A stretch of 48,348 bases of DNA from Chitinophagales bacterium (GTDB lineage Bacteria; Bacteroidota; Bacteroidia; Chitinophagales; UBA2359), in contig JACJXU010000013.1 in NCBI GenBank assembly GCA_020636475.1, positions 1 through 48,348 of the forward strand, written 5' to 3'. The first letter of the stretch is position 1. Each line of letters starts with the position of its first letter. Made by a program: the position numbers and the translations under genes. Shown piece by piece: positions 33,247 to 43,741 of the stretch. The notes beneath the pieces are model-generated. The model saw nothing but the letters and a program-made list of their open reading frames with translations. It was not told where the DNA came from and ran no database searches.

Positions 33247-33801
33247 TCAGGCACTTTGTTCGTTATGACTGCGCTGACGTTGGTTCATTTCTCTTACTTT
33301 TACTTCTACGGCACCCATTCTTAGCAGAGCTTCTTCCAATTTTCCGGCATCGTCATTATATTTTCCCAAATCGAATACAATGGCAAAACGGTCGTTGGAG
33401 GTACGTGGCTCTAAAATTTCGGGATGGGCGAAAACAGACAATCTATTGCGCAAATAATACGTAATAACCATTCCTACCGATGCAAAAAGCACCGTTACCT
33501 CAAATGCAATTGGAATAAATGCCGGCAAGGAAAAATAAGGTTTTCCCCCAAAAACATTGGGCCAGTCCACCGTAGAAATATAGGTCATTGCCAAAAGCGC
33601 AAAAGCGGTTCCTGTAGCACCAAAAACAAAACCTGCTGTATGCAAGCGTGTTTCCTTAAGTCCCAAAACAGGGTCTAAACCGTGTACAGGAAAAGGTGTA
33701 AGTACATCGTGAATGTGCCAGCCATCGTGTCTGAGTTTTCCTACGGCATCTAACAAAGGAACTTCATCGTCAAATAATCCCAATAAATATCTGTAAGCCA
33801 T
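33247..33801 (-). CDS. actD: Alternative complex III subunit ActD (DUF3341)
   Basis: The protein has 184 residues. It begins with a DUF3341 domain (YLLGLFDDEVPLLDAVGKLRHDGWHIHDVLTPFPVHGLDPVLGL) and continues into two membrane helices (TAGFVFGATGTAFALLAMTY, FIPIAFEVTVLFASVGMVITYYL). The C-terminal cytoplasmic tail DRFAIVFDLGKYNDDAGKLEEALLRMGAVEVKV is also typical. ActD is a structural subunit of ACIII. It lies between actC and actE as in known operons. Confidence 0.92.
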   Translation of the reverse strand: MAYRYLLGLFDDEVPLLDAVGKLRHDGWHIHDVLTPFPVHGLDPVLGLKETRLHTAGFVFGATGTAFALLAMTYISTVDWPNVFGGKPYFSLPAFIPIAFEVTVLFASVGMVITYYLRNRLSVFAHPEILEPRTSNDRFAIVFDLGKYNDDAGKLEEALLRMGAVEVKVREMNQRQRSHNEQSA

Positions 33802-33830
33802 ATATATTCTGTTTATTATTTTCTTAAAAT

Positions 33831-35306
33831 TTACTGATCTTTATCTTTTCTATAAGCTCCGGCAAATGCTGCGCCACCTTGCTCATTGCGCTCCTCTGCA
33901 TCTTCTTTTGCTTGCGCAGCTATATATTGGTCGCCGGAAGATTTTAAAATACTTTTCACCTCTGCAATAGCTACCACAGGGAAATATTTGGCAAACAATA
34001 AGAAAAGCGTCATAAAAATACCTATTGTTCCTACAAATATTGCTACCTCTACCCAAGTAGGCGTATAATACAACCAGCTTGAAGGAATGTAGTCGCGGTG
34101 CAGTGATGTTACGATAATTACAAAACGCTCGAACCACATACCAATATTGATAAAAATAGACATTATAAAGGTAATTACCACATTGCGGCGCGCACCTTTA
34201 AACCAAAATATTTGCGGAGAAATAACATTGCACGTCATCATAGCTGCATACGACCACCAATAAGGTCCCGTTGCGCGATTCATAAAAGCATATTGCTCGT
34301 ACAAATTGCCAGAATACCAAGCCATAAACAACTCCGTTAAATACGCTATACCCACTATCGAACCTGTAAGCAAAATTACTTTATTCATAGATTCTATGTG
34401 GTTGATGGTGATGTAATCTTCTAATTTCATTACCACTCTTGCTACCAACATGAGCGTTAGTACCATCGCAAAACCCGAAAAGATGGCGCCCGATACGAAG
34501 TAAGGCGGGAAAATAGTGGTGTGCCAACCCGGAATTACTGATGTGGCGAAGTCGAAAGATACCACAGAGTGCACTGAAAGTACCAGTGGCGTTGCTAAAC
34601 CTGCCAATACTAAGGAAATAGACTCAAAGCGTTGCCATTGTTTTGCCGTACCGCGCCAACCGAAACTCAAGCTGGCGTATATTTTTTGTTTTATTCCTTT
34701 GGTTCGGTCTCTAATGGTTGCCAAATCGGGCAATAGACCTGTGTACCAAAACAACAAAGAAACGGTGAAATAGGTAGAAATCGCAAATACGTCCCACAAA
34801 AGCGGCGAATTGAAGTTGGGCCACAAGCTGCGCCAATCAATAAATCCTTCTGCGGCACGACTATTCGGGTAAGGAAAAATAAAGAATGCGTCCCAAATAC
34901 GCCCCATGTGAATCATCGGGAACAAACCCGCACAAATTACCGCAAAAATGGTCATTGCTTCTGCGGCGCGGTTCACGCCTGTACGCCAACGCTGACGAAA
35001 CAGCAACAAGATGGCAGAAATAAGGGTTCCGGCGTGACCAATACCCACCCACCATACGAAGTTGGTAATATCCCAAGCCCAGCCAACGGTTTTGTTTTCG
35101 CCCCATACCCCTATACCTTTCCATATTGTATAAAGAATGGCTAACACACCCATTAAAGCAATTAGCCCTGTAAAGGTAATTGCCAACATAAATCGCAAAG
35201 TAGGGCCTCGCTCTGCTTGTGAGCTAATATCTTCTGTGATTTGAGCGTAGGTTTTGTTTCCTAAAATAAGCGGGTCTCGAACCGGTGAATAATATTGATG
35301 TGACAT
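33831..35306 (-). CDS. actC: Alternative complex III quinol-binding subunit ActC (NrfD/PsrC family)
   Basis: The protein has 491 residues and about ten membrane helices. Recognisable segments are [89 protein letters not shown] and [22 protein letters not shown]. These match NrfD/PsrC-type quinone-binding subunits. ActC takes electrons from menaquinol and passes them to the Fe-S clusters of ActB. The C-terminal tail ([14 protein letters not shown]) is cytoplasmic and charged. Confidence 0.94.
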   Translation of the reverse strand: MSHQYYSPVRDPLILGNKTYAQITEDISSQAERGPTLRFMLAITFTGLIALMGVLAILYTIWKGIGVWGENKTVGWAWDITNFVWWVGIGHAGTLISAILLLFRQRWRTGVNRAAEAMTIFAVICAGLFPMIHMGRIWDAFFIFPYPNSRAAEGFIDWRSLWPNFNSPLLWDVFAISTYFTVSLLFWYTGLLPDLATIRDRTKGIKQKIYASLSFGWRGTAKQWQRFESISLVLAGLATPLVLSVHSVVSFDFATSVIPGWHTTIFPPYFVSGAIFSGFAMVLTLMLVARVVMKLEDYITINHIESMNKVILLTGSIVGIAYLTELFMAWYSGNLYEQYAFMNRATGPYWWSYAAMMTCNVISPQIFWFKGARRNVVITFIMSIFINIGMWFERFVIIVTSLHRDYIPSSWLYYTPTWVEVAIFVGTIGIFMTLFLLFAKYFPVVAIAEVKSILKSSGDQYIAAQAKEDAEERNEQGGAAFAGAYRKDKDQ

Positions 35307-35350
35307 ATTTTTTTACTTTTCAACTTGTTGTTTACAAGCAAATATTTTTA

Positions 35351-38300
35351 TTAATGATGTTCGTTTGAATGTTCGTTAGCTGGTTGGTGGTTTGCCTCCT
35401 CGTGATGAGCAGGTACATGCGGCTTTTCGTCCGGATTTAGCACCTCATCTACATTGCGAATAATAGTTTGGTATGCTACCGAAGATAGTATTTCTATATG
35501 ATCCAATAAGGTATAAGCACGCTCGTTGTCCCACGCTTTCACTATTTCGCTATCTTTTATATTCATATCGCCAAACATAATTGCCTGTGTAGGACAAGAA
35601 GTTTGACAAGCAGTTTTGGCATCACCGTCTTTTAGTGGGCGACCTGCTTTTTTAGCTTCCAACTTAGCTGCTTGCAAGTTTTGTACACAAAAACTACATT
35701 TTTCCATCACACCTCTGGAGCGAACAGTTACATCAGGATTGAGTACCAAGCGCGACAAATCGTCCATAATTACATTTTCGTCATTGCTTAAAATAGTTCC
35801 TTTATAAAAACTATCTGCTCCTTGAAAATCGAACCAATTGAAACGGCGAACTTTAAAAGGACAGTTATTGGCACAGTAGCGTGTTCCAATACAGCGATTA
35901 TATGCCATTTGGTTTAAACCTTCGCTGCTATGGTTGGTTGCATTTACCGGACACACATTTTCGCAAGGAGCGTTGTCGCAGTGCTGACACATCATCGGCT
36001 GGAAAGCTACGGCAGGATGCTCGGCATAAGGGTCGGTAGTTTTATCAAAGCTATAATAACGATCAATGCGCATCCAGTGCATTTCGTGTGCTCTATATAC
36101 TTCGCGTTTTCCTACTACCGGAACGTTATTTTCAATATTACAAGCTACTACACAAGCACCACAGCCTATACAAGCGTTCATATCTACTGCCATTCCCCAG
36201 TGGTGTCCGTTGGCATATACCTCAGAACGGTCGGGATACAAAGAAAAATAATGATGGTCGGCGTAGTGCGGGTCGGTTTTTTTCGCTTGTGTGTTGTAGT
36301 TGCCCGACCAATGGTCTTTTTTGTATTGGTGTAATGACGTTTCATTAACTATTTCACGCTCATCGTCTATTGTATGATGCGTTTGCGTTTGTGCCAATGG
36401 ATAGCCGCTATCTACTTTTTCTATTTGGGCATTTGCTGCCGCATATTGATTGTAGTCGCCATTGTTATTTACCATTGGAAAAACATTGGCACCCAAAGTA
36501 CATTTTTTGTTTCCGGGTTTTGTGCGACCATAGCCCATTGCCACAGAAATTACGCCTTCCGTTTGTCCGGGCTGAATGGTTATCGGCACCTCAATAGACT
36601 TTCCGTTTACGCTTACTTTTATTACATCGTTTCCGTTTTTATTTTCGGAGCCGGCCTCTTTCAAACCAAGCGTTTCGGCAGTTTTTAAAGGCACTACGGC
36701 ACAATTTTCCCAAGTTACGCGCGAGATAGGGTCGGGAAGTTCTTGCAAAAACGGATTGTTCGCATACTTACCATTTCCAATACCCACCGTTTCGTACAAT
36801 ACTACTTCTATGCCTTGCGCTTTCGCTGCATTCGACTGAATTGCCTGAGCTGCGCCAGAAGCGTCTATTCCCGAAGGTGCGCCTACGCCTTCGCTTGCGG
36901 CAGTGTGCAACACACCTTCTTGTATGTTTTTTTGCCAAAAGAGTTCAAAATCTCCATTAGCTTTACCGGTCCAGTTATTGCGGACAAAATCGTAGTAATT
37001 GGTATTATTTCCTGCCCAATTCAACAAGCTCTCTTCCCATTGACGGGTTTTGAACAAGGGGCTAATAAGTGGCTGAATAAATGTGTAATGACCGCTCACC
37101 GCCTCTACATCGTTCCACGATTCAAGATAATGACTGGCAGGTGTTAAGTAGCTTATATTCTCGGCAGTTTCGTCTTCTCTGTCGTTAAATGAAATAGTGG
37201 TTTTTACTTTTTTCAATCCGGCAACAAATTTATCCGCCTCGGCGTAATTATATGCAGGGTTTACATCGTTAATAATAATAGTTCCCACACTACCACTATT
37301 CATATCGCTTACCAATTGTTTCATGGCTTTATCGTCGCTTTGCGCTAATTTTATAGCACGATTGGTATCTATTGTATTGCCATAATTGCCCAAACTACTG
37401 TTGATAGCATTGGTAAGCATTTGTGCATTTACATCGTTCAAGCCACATACTACCAAACTTTTTCCTGCGGCAGCTTTAAGGGCTACGGCAGCTTTTTTTA
37501 CAGTCTGTTTGGTGTGTTCCGACAAGCCATTTACACTTCCACCGCCATTAAGTTCGTTGTACAAGGCAACTAATACTAAGGCTTCTTGGGAAGGTTTTAC
37601 CGAACTGCGATAGTCGGCTTTTGCTCCGGTAATAGACATGTACGACTCAAACTGAAAATGGCGCGACATCTGTGGATTCTCGGGATTTACTTTCCGTTTT
37701 TTGGCATAAGCGGGCGCAAATGCGGCGGGCAAAAGCCAAGTTCCTAAGAAATCGCAACCTACGCCTACTACTACATCGGCTTTGTCGAAGTGGTAGTACG
37801 GAGCCATTCTTTTACCCAAAGTTTGGGCATTGGCATCTAATAAGGCGGCGTTTGAAATAGCATCATATACTACCACCTTCGTTTGAGGATAAGTTGCTTT
37901 GAATTGCTCAATCGCTTTTTGCGAACTGGGTCCTACAATCGCTGAAGTAAGCAATACAATATCGCCCGAAGTGGAGCTAAGTGCCGTTTTTATTTCCTTA
38001 TCTACCTGTTCCCAGTTGGCATCTTTTCCTTTGATTTTCGGATTGCGCAAACGCGCCATATCGTACAAATCTAATACAGATGCTTGGGCGCGGGCAGTTG
38101 TTCCGCCTTGCGTAAGTTGACAAGAACTATTTCCTTCTATTTTTATGGGTCGTCCTTCGCGCGATTTTACTAAAACACTACAAAAGTCGCTACCATTTAC
38201 AAAAGTAGAGGCATAATAATTGGCAATACCGGGATTTATTTCTTCGGGTTTTACTACGTAAGGAATTGCCTTGCGAATAGGCATTTCACAACTTGCGGCA

Positions 38301-38515
38301 ACTGTGGCTGCCGTAAGGCTAAAACCCAACATTTTTAAGAAATCGCGGCGAGGAGCTTTGGTATCTTGTACCAATCCGTTTAGATGCTCTAAAACGGGCA
38401 ACTCTTCGGCAAATTCATTTTTTTTGCTTTCTAAAAATTCCGGACTTTGATTTAATTCATCAAGCCCTTTCCAATATTTTTTTTCCTTCATGGATTTAGG
38501 ATATTTTTTCTTCAA
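35351..38515 (-). CDS. actB: Alternative complex III Fe-S subunit ActB (molybdopterin-oxidoreductase fold)
   Basis: The protein has 1054 residues. It starts with a cytoplasmic tail followed by a Tat signal (APRRDFLKML, residues 54-63) and AASC near 76, possibly lipidated. A long oxidoreductase-like domain (80-760) lacks an obvious molybdenum ligand, as in known ActB. The Fe-S part has four motifs: CIGCGACVVAC (about 782), CQHCDNAPCENVC (843), CIGTRYCANNC (875), and CSFC with CQTSC (940, 970). It relays electrons from ActC/quinol to the ActA hemes. The C-terminal tail is His-rich. Confidence 0.95.
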   Translation of the reverse strand: MKKKYPKSMKEKKYWKGLDELNQSPEFLESKKNEFAEELPVLEHLNGLVQDTKAPRRDFLKMLGFSLTAATVAASCEMPIRKAIPYVVKPEEINPGIANYYASTFVNGSDFCSVLVKSREGRPIKIEGNSSCQLTQGGTTARAQASVLDLYDMARLRNPKIKGKDANWEQVDKEIKTALSSTSGDIVLLTSAIVGPSSQKAIEQFKATYPQTKVVVYDAISNAALLDANAQTLGKRMAPYYHFDKADVVVGVGCDFLGTWLLPAAFAPAYAKKRKVNPENPQMSRHFQFESYMSITGAKADYRSSVKPSQEALVLVALYNELNGGGSVNGLSEHTKQTVKKAAVALKAAAGKSLVVCGLNDVNAQMLTNAINSSLGNYGNTIDTNRAIKLAQSDDKAMKQLVSDMNSGSVGTIIINDVNPAYNYAEADKFVAGLKKVKTTISFNDREDETAENISYLTPASHYLESWNDVEAVSGHYTFIQPLISPLFKTRQWEESLLNWAGNNTNYYDFVRNNWTGKANGDFELFWQKNIQEGVLHTAASEGVGAPSGIDASGAAQAIQSNAAKAQGIEVVLYETVGIGNGKYANNPFLQELPDPISRVTWENCAVVPLKTAETLGLKEAGSENKNGNDVIKVSVNGKSIEVPITIQPGQTEGVISVAMGYGRTKPGNKKCTLGANVFPMVNNNGDYNQYAAANAQIEKVDSGYPLAQTQTHHTIDDEREIVNETSLHQYKKDHWSGNYNTQAKKTDPHYADHHYFSLYPDRSEVYANGHHWGMAVDMNACIGCGACVVACNIENNVPVVGKREVYRAHEMHWMRIDRYYSFDKTTDPYAEHPAVAFQPMMCQHCDNAPCENVCPVNATNHSSEGLNQMAYNRCIGTRYCANNCPFKVRRFNWFDFQGADSFYKGTILSNDENVIMDDLSRLVLNPDVTVRSRGVMEKCSFCVQNLQAAKLEAKKAGRPLKDGDAKTACQTSCPTQAIMFGDMNIKDSEIVKAWDNERAYTLLDHIEILSSVAYQTIIRNVDEVLNPDEKPHVPAHHEEANHQPANEHSNEHH

Positions 38516-38548
38516 TTATGCTATAAAAAAGAACTTCAAACCTTTTTG

Positions 38549-39838
38549 TTAATAGTGGCATTTTTGACATTCTACACCACCAATTTTCTCTACGGTAATT
38601 TTATCAATCTTACCTTCTTTAAGTTCTTTATGATATTTTTCGTAAACACTATAATAATCGTTAGAAGAGAACTGAACCTCCGTTTCGCGGTGGCAAGTAA
38701 TACACCAACCCATACCCAATGAATTTTGCTGTTTTACCACTTCCATTTCCTGAATTTCGCCGTGGCATTTTTGGCAGGCTATTTTTCCGGCATTTACGTG
38801 CTGCGCATGATTGAAATATACGTGGTCGGGTAAGTTGTGAATACGCACCCACTCTATTGGTTTCTGTTCGTAATCTTTAATATATTCTTTTTTATCTTTA
38901 TCCCAACCTATGGCGGCATAAATTTTGCTAATTTCTTTGGTGCCGTATTTAGGTCCTTTGTCAATAGCTTTGTGGCAATTCATACACACGTTGGCAGAAG
39001 GGATAAGTGCTGTTTTTCCTTTGTTTGCGCCCGAATGGCAATATTGGCAATCAATGCCCCACTTTCCGGCGTGTAGTTGGTGCGAGAACTTAATGGGTTG
39101 CTCTGGTTGATAGTTTTTTTGTCGTCCCAGCGATTGCGCATTGTCGTAAGTGGTGTAGCTCAAAAAACCGAAAATGAGTAATCCGAGCCCCAACTTAACC
39201 CATCTGTTGCGCAACACTCTTCCCGCAGTAATAGGCTCTAACAAAGGTTGGTTGTTGCGTTCGCGCACAAGATTTGAAGCAGAACGCACCACTTTGCCCA
39301 AAGTAAAAGCAATAACCGCCAACAAAACTGCTATTGCCGCCAAGAAGATATACAACATTTGGCTATTATTGGCTGCCGCCGGAGCTGCGCCTTCAGGCGA
39401 TGCGGCAACAGTTTGTGCCGTAGGTGGAAAATCCGCTTCAACTTTTACATAGGCTAAAATATTATCTATGTCAGCATTTTGCAAAGTGGGGAAAGAGGTC
39501 ATCACCAGTTTGTACTCGTTATATATTTGTACGGCACGAGGATCGCCAGCCTTCACCATTGCTTGAGAGTTTTTCACCCAGCTATGAAGCCATTCTGCCT
39601 CATACTTGTCATATACTCCTGCAAGTGCAGGACCTGTCATTTTTGCATTTACCTTATGACAACTCGAGCAATTCGACTTAAATAATTTTTCTCCGGCTTC
39701 GTAAGCACCGTTTGTTGCTGCGATGGCTGCGGTTCTATCTTGTGCATGAATGTGCAGCGAACTCATTAACAGCAATAAACATATTGCCGCGCTGACAACA
39801 GTAGGAGTAGATTTTAACAAATATTTAACAATTTTCAT
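38549..39838 (-). CDS. actA: Alternative complex III multiheme cytochrome ActA, six CxxCH motifs
   Basis: The protein has 429 residues. After a signal peptide (about 1-33) comes a small class I-like cytochrome domain with CSSCH at 57-61 and a possible Met ligand further on. Two hydrophobic helices (about 161-181 and 213-231) follow. The C-terminal pentaheme domain has CQYCH (264), CMNCH (285), CQKCH (355), CITCH (379) and CQKCH (424). The pentaheme part is canonical ActA; the extra N-terminal heme makes six. It is the first gene of the respiratory operon and would deliver electrons to the oxidase. Confidence 0.92.
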   Translation of the reverse strand: MKIVKYLLKSTPTVVSAAICLLLLMSSLHIHAQDRTAAIAATNGAYEAGEKLFKSNCSSCHKVNAKMTGPALAGVYDKYEAEWLHSWVKNSQAMVKAGDPRAVQIYNEYKLVMTSFPTLQNADIDNILAYVKVEADFPPTAQTVAASPEGAAPAAANNSQMLYIFLAAIAVLLAVIAFTLGKVVRSASNLVRERNNQPLLEPITAGRVLRNRWVKLGLGLLIFGFLSYTTYDNAQSLGRQKNYQPEQPIKFSHQLHAGKWGIDCQYCHSGANKGKTALIPSANVCMNCHKAIDKGPKYGTKEISKIYAAIGWDKDKKEYIKDYEQKPIEWVRIHNLPDHVYFNHAQHVNAGKIACQKCHGEIQEMEVVKQQNSLGMGWCITCHRETEVQFSSNDYYSVYEKYHKELKEGKIDKITVEKIGGVECQKCHY

Positions 39839-39878
39839 ATTAAACCTAATGAAATTTACAATTCAGGGTATTTTGCCA

Positions 39879-39886
39879 CAAAAATA
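39879..39886 (-). promoter_or_regulatory. -7 box (TATTTTTG) before the actA-F/cox operon
   Basis: The reverse strand reads TATTTTTG, fitting TAnnTTTG, about 41 nt before the actA ATG. No -33 TTG at good spacing. It is the only promoter candidate I see for the respiratory cluster. Confidence 0.4.
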
Positions 39887-40270
39887 GGCATTAAATATTT
39901 TTATTGTACTAATCGCAAACTTTTTCCGACAACATGCAACCTATTTAGACTTATTCTAAACAAATTACACTTAATTAATAATCAGTCAATTACACATTAA
40001 TTGGCACATTAAATACATTTTTATATTTTTTATAAAAAAACCATCATTAATACAATTATTTGAAAATCAATTCTTTATAAATTTTGTTTTTTAATATTTT
40101 CAAAGTATTGTTTTTGGGGTTTATTTTCAATTATTTATGGTATTTTTTATCGGATAGCTAATATGCAATAATTTTTTGATGCTTCAAAAGTCGCAAATAT
40201 TTTCAAAAACTTTAGCTGTTTGTAGTTCATTTTTTATTAATTTACCTGTTCTTTTCAGAAAAAACCGTGC

Positions 40271-40278
40271 TAATTTTG
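40271..40278 (+). promoter_or_regulatory. -7 box (TAATTTTG) before the AddB-like gene
   Basis: TAATTTTG fits TAnnTTTG and lies 80 nt before the ATG at 40358. The -33 element is not clear. Confidence 0.35.
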
Positions 40279-40357
40279 CTAAAGTCAAGCAGTTTTTTAC
40301 TTTTTATTCCAAAAAAAATTTTAGCTTGCTTATCTGATTTTTGCTTAAATATTTCCG

Positions 40358-43243
40358 ATGCAACAAAACACTTTCCTGTTTCAAGTTTTACAGACTTTTA
40401 CCGAAAAAGACCTCGCCCAACTCGGCAACTATTGCTTTGTGTTTCCCACAAGGCGTGCTGCTCGTATTTTTGAGAATATGCTTCTCCAAAAGTTTGCCCA
40501 GCATACGTTTTGGGCTCCTTCGTTCTTTAGCATTGCCGATTTTGTGCAGGAAATGTGCCAACAAACGCTTGGCAATGACATCGGTCTTTTGCTTGAACTC
40601 TATCAGGTATATGTACAAACAGAAACCGCCGATGCGATACTTCCATTGGATACTTTTCTTCCTTGGGGCGAGGTGTTGCTCAAAGATTTTGACGAAATAG
40701 ACAAATATTTGGTAGATGCCGATGCGCTTTTTAGCATTTTGGGCGATATAAAGGAAATAGAAAGCATTTATGGAGCCGATAACGATGCTTTTGAAGCCGT
40801 AGCACGCTTGCGCAATATTTTATCTGCCGAAGAAAAAACCGAACTGATGCAACGCTTTTTGCGCATTTGGCAACAGTTGCCGTACTTGTACAAACACTTT
40901 AAGGCTACTTTGCAGGAAAAAAACATTGCCTACGAAGGTATGCTCTACCGAAATTTTTGCGACTTGCTCCATTCGCCGGACTACCAAAACCCTTACGAAA
41001 AAATTGTTTTTGCCGGATTCAATGCACTTTCCAAAACCGAAGAAAGCATTTTTGATAGCTTACTACAACAAGAAAAAGCAGTTGTTTTTTGGGATTATGA
41101 TATTTTTTTTGAAGAAAATCCTTCGCACGAAGCAGCGGTTTTTTTGCGAAAATATCGGCAAAAATGGCAGCACGCCTCTTCTTACTGGATAAGCAGCAAT
41201 TTTTGGCAAAGCGGACAAACGATACATCTTTATCCACGCGGCGGCACTCAGGCACAGTTGTTTCAAGCTGCCCAACTACTTCGGGAAACCGTTTCGTACG
41301 AAACTACTGCCGTAGTATTAGCCGATGAAGCCTTGCTGGTTCCCTTGTTGCATTATTTGCCGCCAACTCAGCAAGAAAACATCAACGTAACGATGGGTTA
41401 TCCTTTGCAGGCTACACCTGTGCCGCAACTTATTCAGGCGTTTTTGGATTGGCACGCACTGTTAGCAAGTCATTCCATCAAGGCGGAAGTGGTGCTGCCT
41501 TTTGTAGAAAACCCTTATATGCAACAAACTTTGCCCGAAGCCTTTGCGTGGATACATGCGCATATGCTCCAATATCGCACGCGCTACTTTAGCTTGTCGG
41601 TTTTAAAAGAAAATATTGATTGGGGAGCGTTGTCGTGGCTTTTGGAAGCAAGTGATGATATTGGTGAAATATTGGCACGGATTCAAAAACTGCTGGTGCA
41701 TCTTATACATAGCACTTCCAACGAAGATACAAGCGTGCAAACTTATTTTTCGGGCAAAATAATACTGCAACACAGCCTTGTTTTTATCCAAAATTTTACC
41801 CAAAACATTCAGCAATACCTGCCTTTTATTTCGCTTGCTTCTTTGCAAAAAATACTCCTGCCACAACTCAGCGTGCAGCGTATTCCATTTAAAAGCGATG
41901 AAAATGCTGCCCTGCAAGTGATGGGTTTTTTGGAAACACGGAATTTGGACTTCGAGCGTATTATTGTGCTGTCGCTCAATGAAGGAAAAATTCCTGCCGC
42001 CCGTTCTATGGACACTTTTTTGCCTTTTTATCTGCGCAAAGCACACAAAATGCCTACGTTTGAAGAGCAAGATACCATTTTTGCGTATCACTTTTTCCGT
42101 TTGCTGGGGCGCAGTACCAATGTTCATTTACTCTACGACAATAGCACATCCGGCAACAACAAAGGCGAAGCGAGTCGTTTTATTACCCAATTGGAGTACG
42201 CGGATATTTTGTACGAAAACGTAAAATTATCCATCAATAATATTCCCGAAAAAGTAGCCATAGCACGATTGGACTACCAAATGCGCGAAATTATGGTACA
42301 CAAATCGGAACACATTCTCGCCCAACTAAAAAGCTATACCGCCGGAGGCGAAAAATATATTTCGCCCACTTCTTTGCTACTGTACCACGAATGTCCGTTG
42401 CGTTTTTATTTTAAATATCTTGCCAAAATGAGTCCGCCCGAAGAGGTAGAAAACAATGTTACGCCTTTGGAGCTCGGAACTGTGGTACACCATAGTTTAG
42501 AAATATTGTACCAAAAATTTCAGGGAAAAACGATGGAAAAAGGCGATATTTTATCGTTGGCTTCGCCCGAAAACTTGCAGCAAGCAATTACTGCCGCTTT
42601 GCAAAAAAATTATTTTTTAAAAGAAAATGAATCCCTTACAGGTTTTAATTTGTTGCAGGAAAAAGTGATTATGCATTTGGTAAAAAACGTCCTTACGCAC
42701 GATGCACACTTTAGCACTCCTTTGCAAATTGTTTCGGTAGAAGAAGAAAGTTGGAAAATAAATTACCCTTTGCCCAATGGAACCATAGTACAGCTCAGTG
42801 GAAAAATAGACCGTTTGGATATTCCCCACCTTGCACAAAATCAGCACCTCCGCTTGGTGGATTACAAAACGGGCAAAGTGGAAGCACTTACTTACAAAAA
42901 CAGCAAAAACGCGCAAGATTTTACCGAAACCGTATGGAGCAGCAACCGATACAAGGCACAATTTCAGTTGTTGTTTTATGCTTTGTTGTATTTGTGGAAA
43001 AATCCTTCTAAGGAAATTCTGCTGGCGATTTATAACTTAGGTGCTTTGCAGGAAAATACTTATTTTTTTAGCGAAAGAAATATTCTCTCGTGGAAACTTG
43101 AGGATTTTAATGCTTATCGAAACCACCTTGACGAAAGCCTAACGGAATTATTCGACCCTGCGCAGCCTTTTGTACAAACTGCCGATACCAAAAACTGTAC
43201 ATTTTGTGATTATAGGGAAATATGTAGGGTAAGTGCTAAATAG
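40358..43243 (+). CDS. AddB-like helicase-nuclease with PD-(D/E)XK domain
   Basis: The protein has 961 residues. The N-terminal two thirds form a degenerate UvrD/AddB-type helicase region (CFVFPTRRAARIFENML, VVLADEALLVPLLHYLP, FERIIVLSLNEGKIPAARSMDTFLP, HLLYDNSTS). The C-terminal PD-(D/E)XK nuclease starts ISPTSLLLYHECPLRFYFKYL and has LGTVVHHSLE and VDYKTGKVEAL. Four cysteines (about C678, C947, C950, C956) can bind a [4Fe-4S] cluster, as in AddB. Family knowledge: it works with a RecB/AddA partner in double-strand break repair. No partner gene is in the window. Confidence 0.85.
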   Translation: MQQNTFLFQVLQTFTEKDLAQLGNYCFVFPTRRAARIFENMLLQKFAQHTFWAPSFFSIADFVQEMCQQTLGNDIGLLLELYQVYVQTETADAILPLDTFLPWGEVLLKDFDEIDKYLVDADALFSILGDIKEIESIYGADNDAFEAVARLRNILSAEEKTELMQRFLRIWQQLPYLYKHFKATLQEKNIAYEGMLYRNFCDLLHSPDYQNPYEKIVFAGFNALSKTEESIFDSLLQQEKAVVFWDYDIFFEENPSHEAAVFLRKYRQKWQHASSYWISSNFWQSGQTIHLYPRGGTQAQLFQAAQLLRETVSYETTAVVLADEALLVPLLHYLPPTQQENINVTMGYPLQATPVPQLIQAFLDWHALLASHSIKAEVVLPFVENPYMQQTLPEAFAWIHAHMLQYRTRYFSLSVLKENIDWGALSWLLEASDDIGEILARIQKLLVHLIHSTSNEDTSVQTYFSGKIILQHSLVFIQNFTQNIQQYLPFISLASLQKILLPQLSVQRIPFKSDENAALQVMGFLETRNLDFERIIVLSLNEGKIPAARSMDTFLPFYLRKAHKMPTFEEQDTIFAYHFFRLLGRSTNVHLLYDNSTSGNNKGEASRFITQLEYADILYENVKLSINNIPEKVAIARLDYQMREIMVHKSEHILAQLKSYTAGGEKYISPTSLLLYHECPLRFYFKYLAKMSPPEEVENNVTPLELGTVVHHSLEILYQKFQGKTMEKGDILSLASPENLQQAITAALQKNYFLKENESLTGFNLLQEKVIMHLVKNVLTHDAHFSTPLQIVSVEEESWKINYPLPNGTIVQLSGKIDRLDIPHLAQNQHLRLVDYKTGKVEALTYKNSKNAQDFTETVWSSNRYKAQFQLLFYALLYLWKNPSKEILLAIYNLGALQENTYFFSERNILSWKLEDFNAYRNHLDESLTELFDPAQPFVQTADTKNCTFCDYREICRVSAK

Positions 43244-43741
43244 CTAAAAAGAAGAATCGCGGCGGCGCAGGCTACTGAGCAACAAGCCCAAACCTCCTAC
43301 GGTAAGGGTGAGAATAATCAGTAAATCGAAAGCACTCATACCATTGAGCGTAAGTTGTACACTGGTAATAACACCAAAAATAAGTGCCACCAAAGCTCCG
43401 CCACTCAAAATCCAACCCAACCAGTTTTGGGAGTTATAAAAAATCATACCTACGCCAAACATAAACGGAATGAGCAAGTAGCCTGTAGTTATATCGTAGC
43501 CACCAAAGCGAAACATGCCGTGTCCCCAAAAATTCATCACATGAATGGAGCGCAGCAACAAGTACAGTCCGCCAATAAACATAAGCAAGCCCACAAAATA
43601 GCGAATAATACCACCTTCGGAGCCGCCAGCACCTTTAAATTCCATATTTGTCGAAAGTTTTGAATCTTTAAAAAACCATAATGCTGCCATCGCACAAATA
43701 ATGAAAATACTTACCGGCAACATAATATCGGCTGAAAACAT
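43244..43741 (-). CDS. Five-helix membrane protein of unknown function
   Basis: The protein has 165 residues with about five hydrophobic segments: IMLPVSIFIICAMAALWFF, IIRYFVGLLMFIGGLYLLLRSI, GYLLIPFMFGVGMIFY, WLGWILSGGALVALIFGVI and LLIILTLTVGGLGLLLSSL. It ends in RRRDSSF. I recognise no family. It is convergent with the nuclease gene and the two stop codons touch (TAGCTA at 43241-43246), leaving no space for a terminator. Confidence 0.75.
   Translation of the reverse strand: MFSADIMLPVSIFIICAMAALWFFKDSKLSTNMEFKGAGGSEGGIIRYFVGLLMFIGGLYLLLRSIHVMNFWGHGMFRFGGYDITTGYLLIPFMFGVGMIFYNSQNWLGWILSGGALVALIFGVITSVQLTLNGMSAFDLLIILTLTVGGLGLLLSSLRRRDSSF

Larger units (their letters stand above)
39839..40357. 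other. Divergent intergenic region, very AT-rich
   Basis: 519 bp between actA and the AddB-like gene contain no convincing gene or RNA. It is dominated by A/T runs. One promoter-like box is seen for each direction (listed separately). The length suggests room for regulator binding, but I find no clear palindromic operator. Confidence 0.6.
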
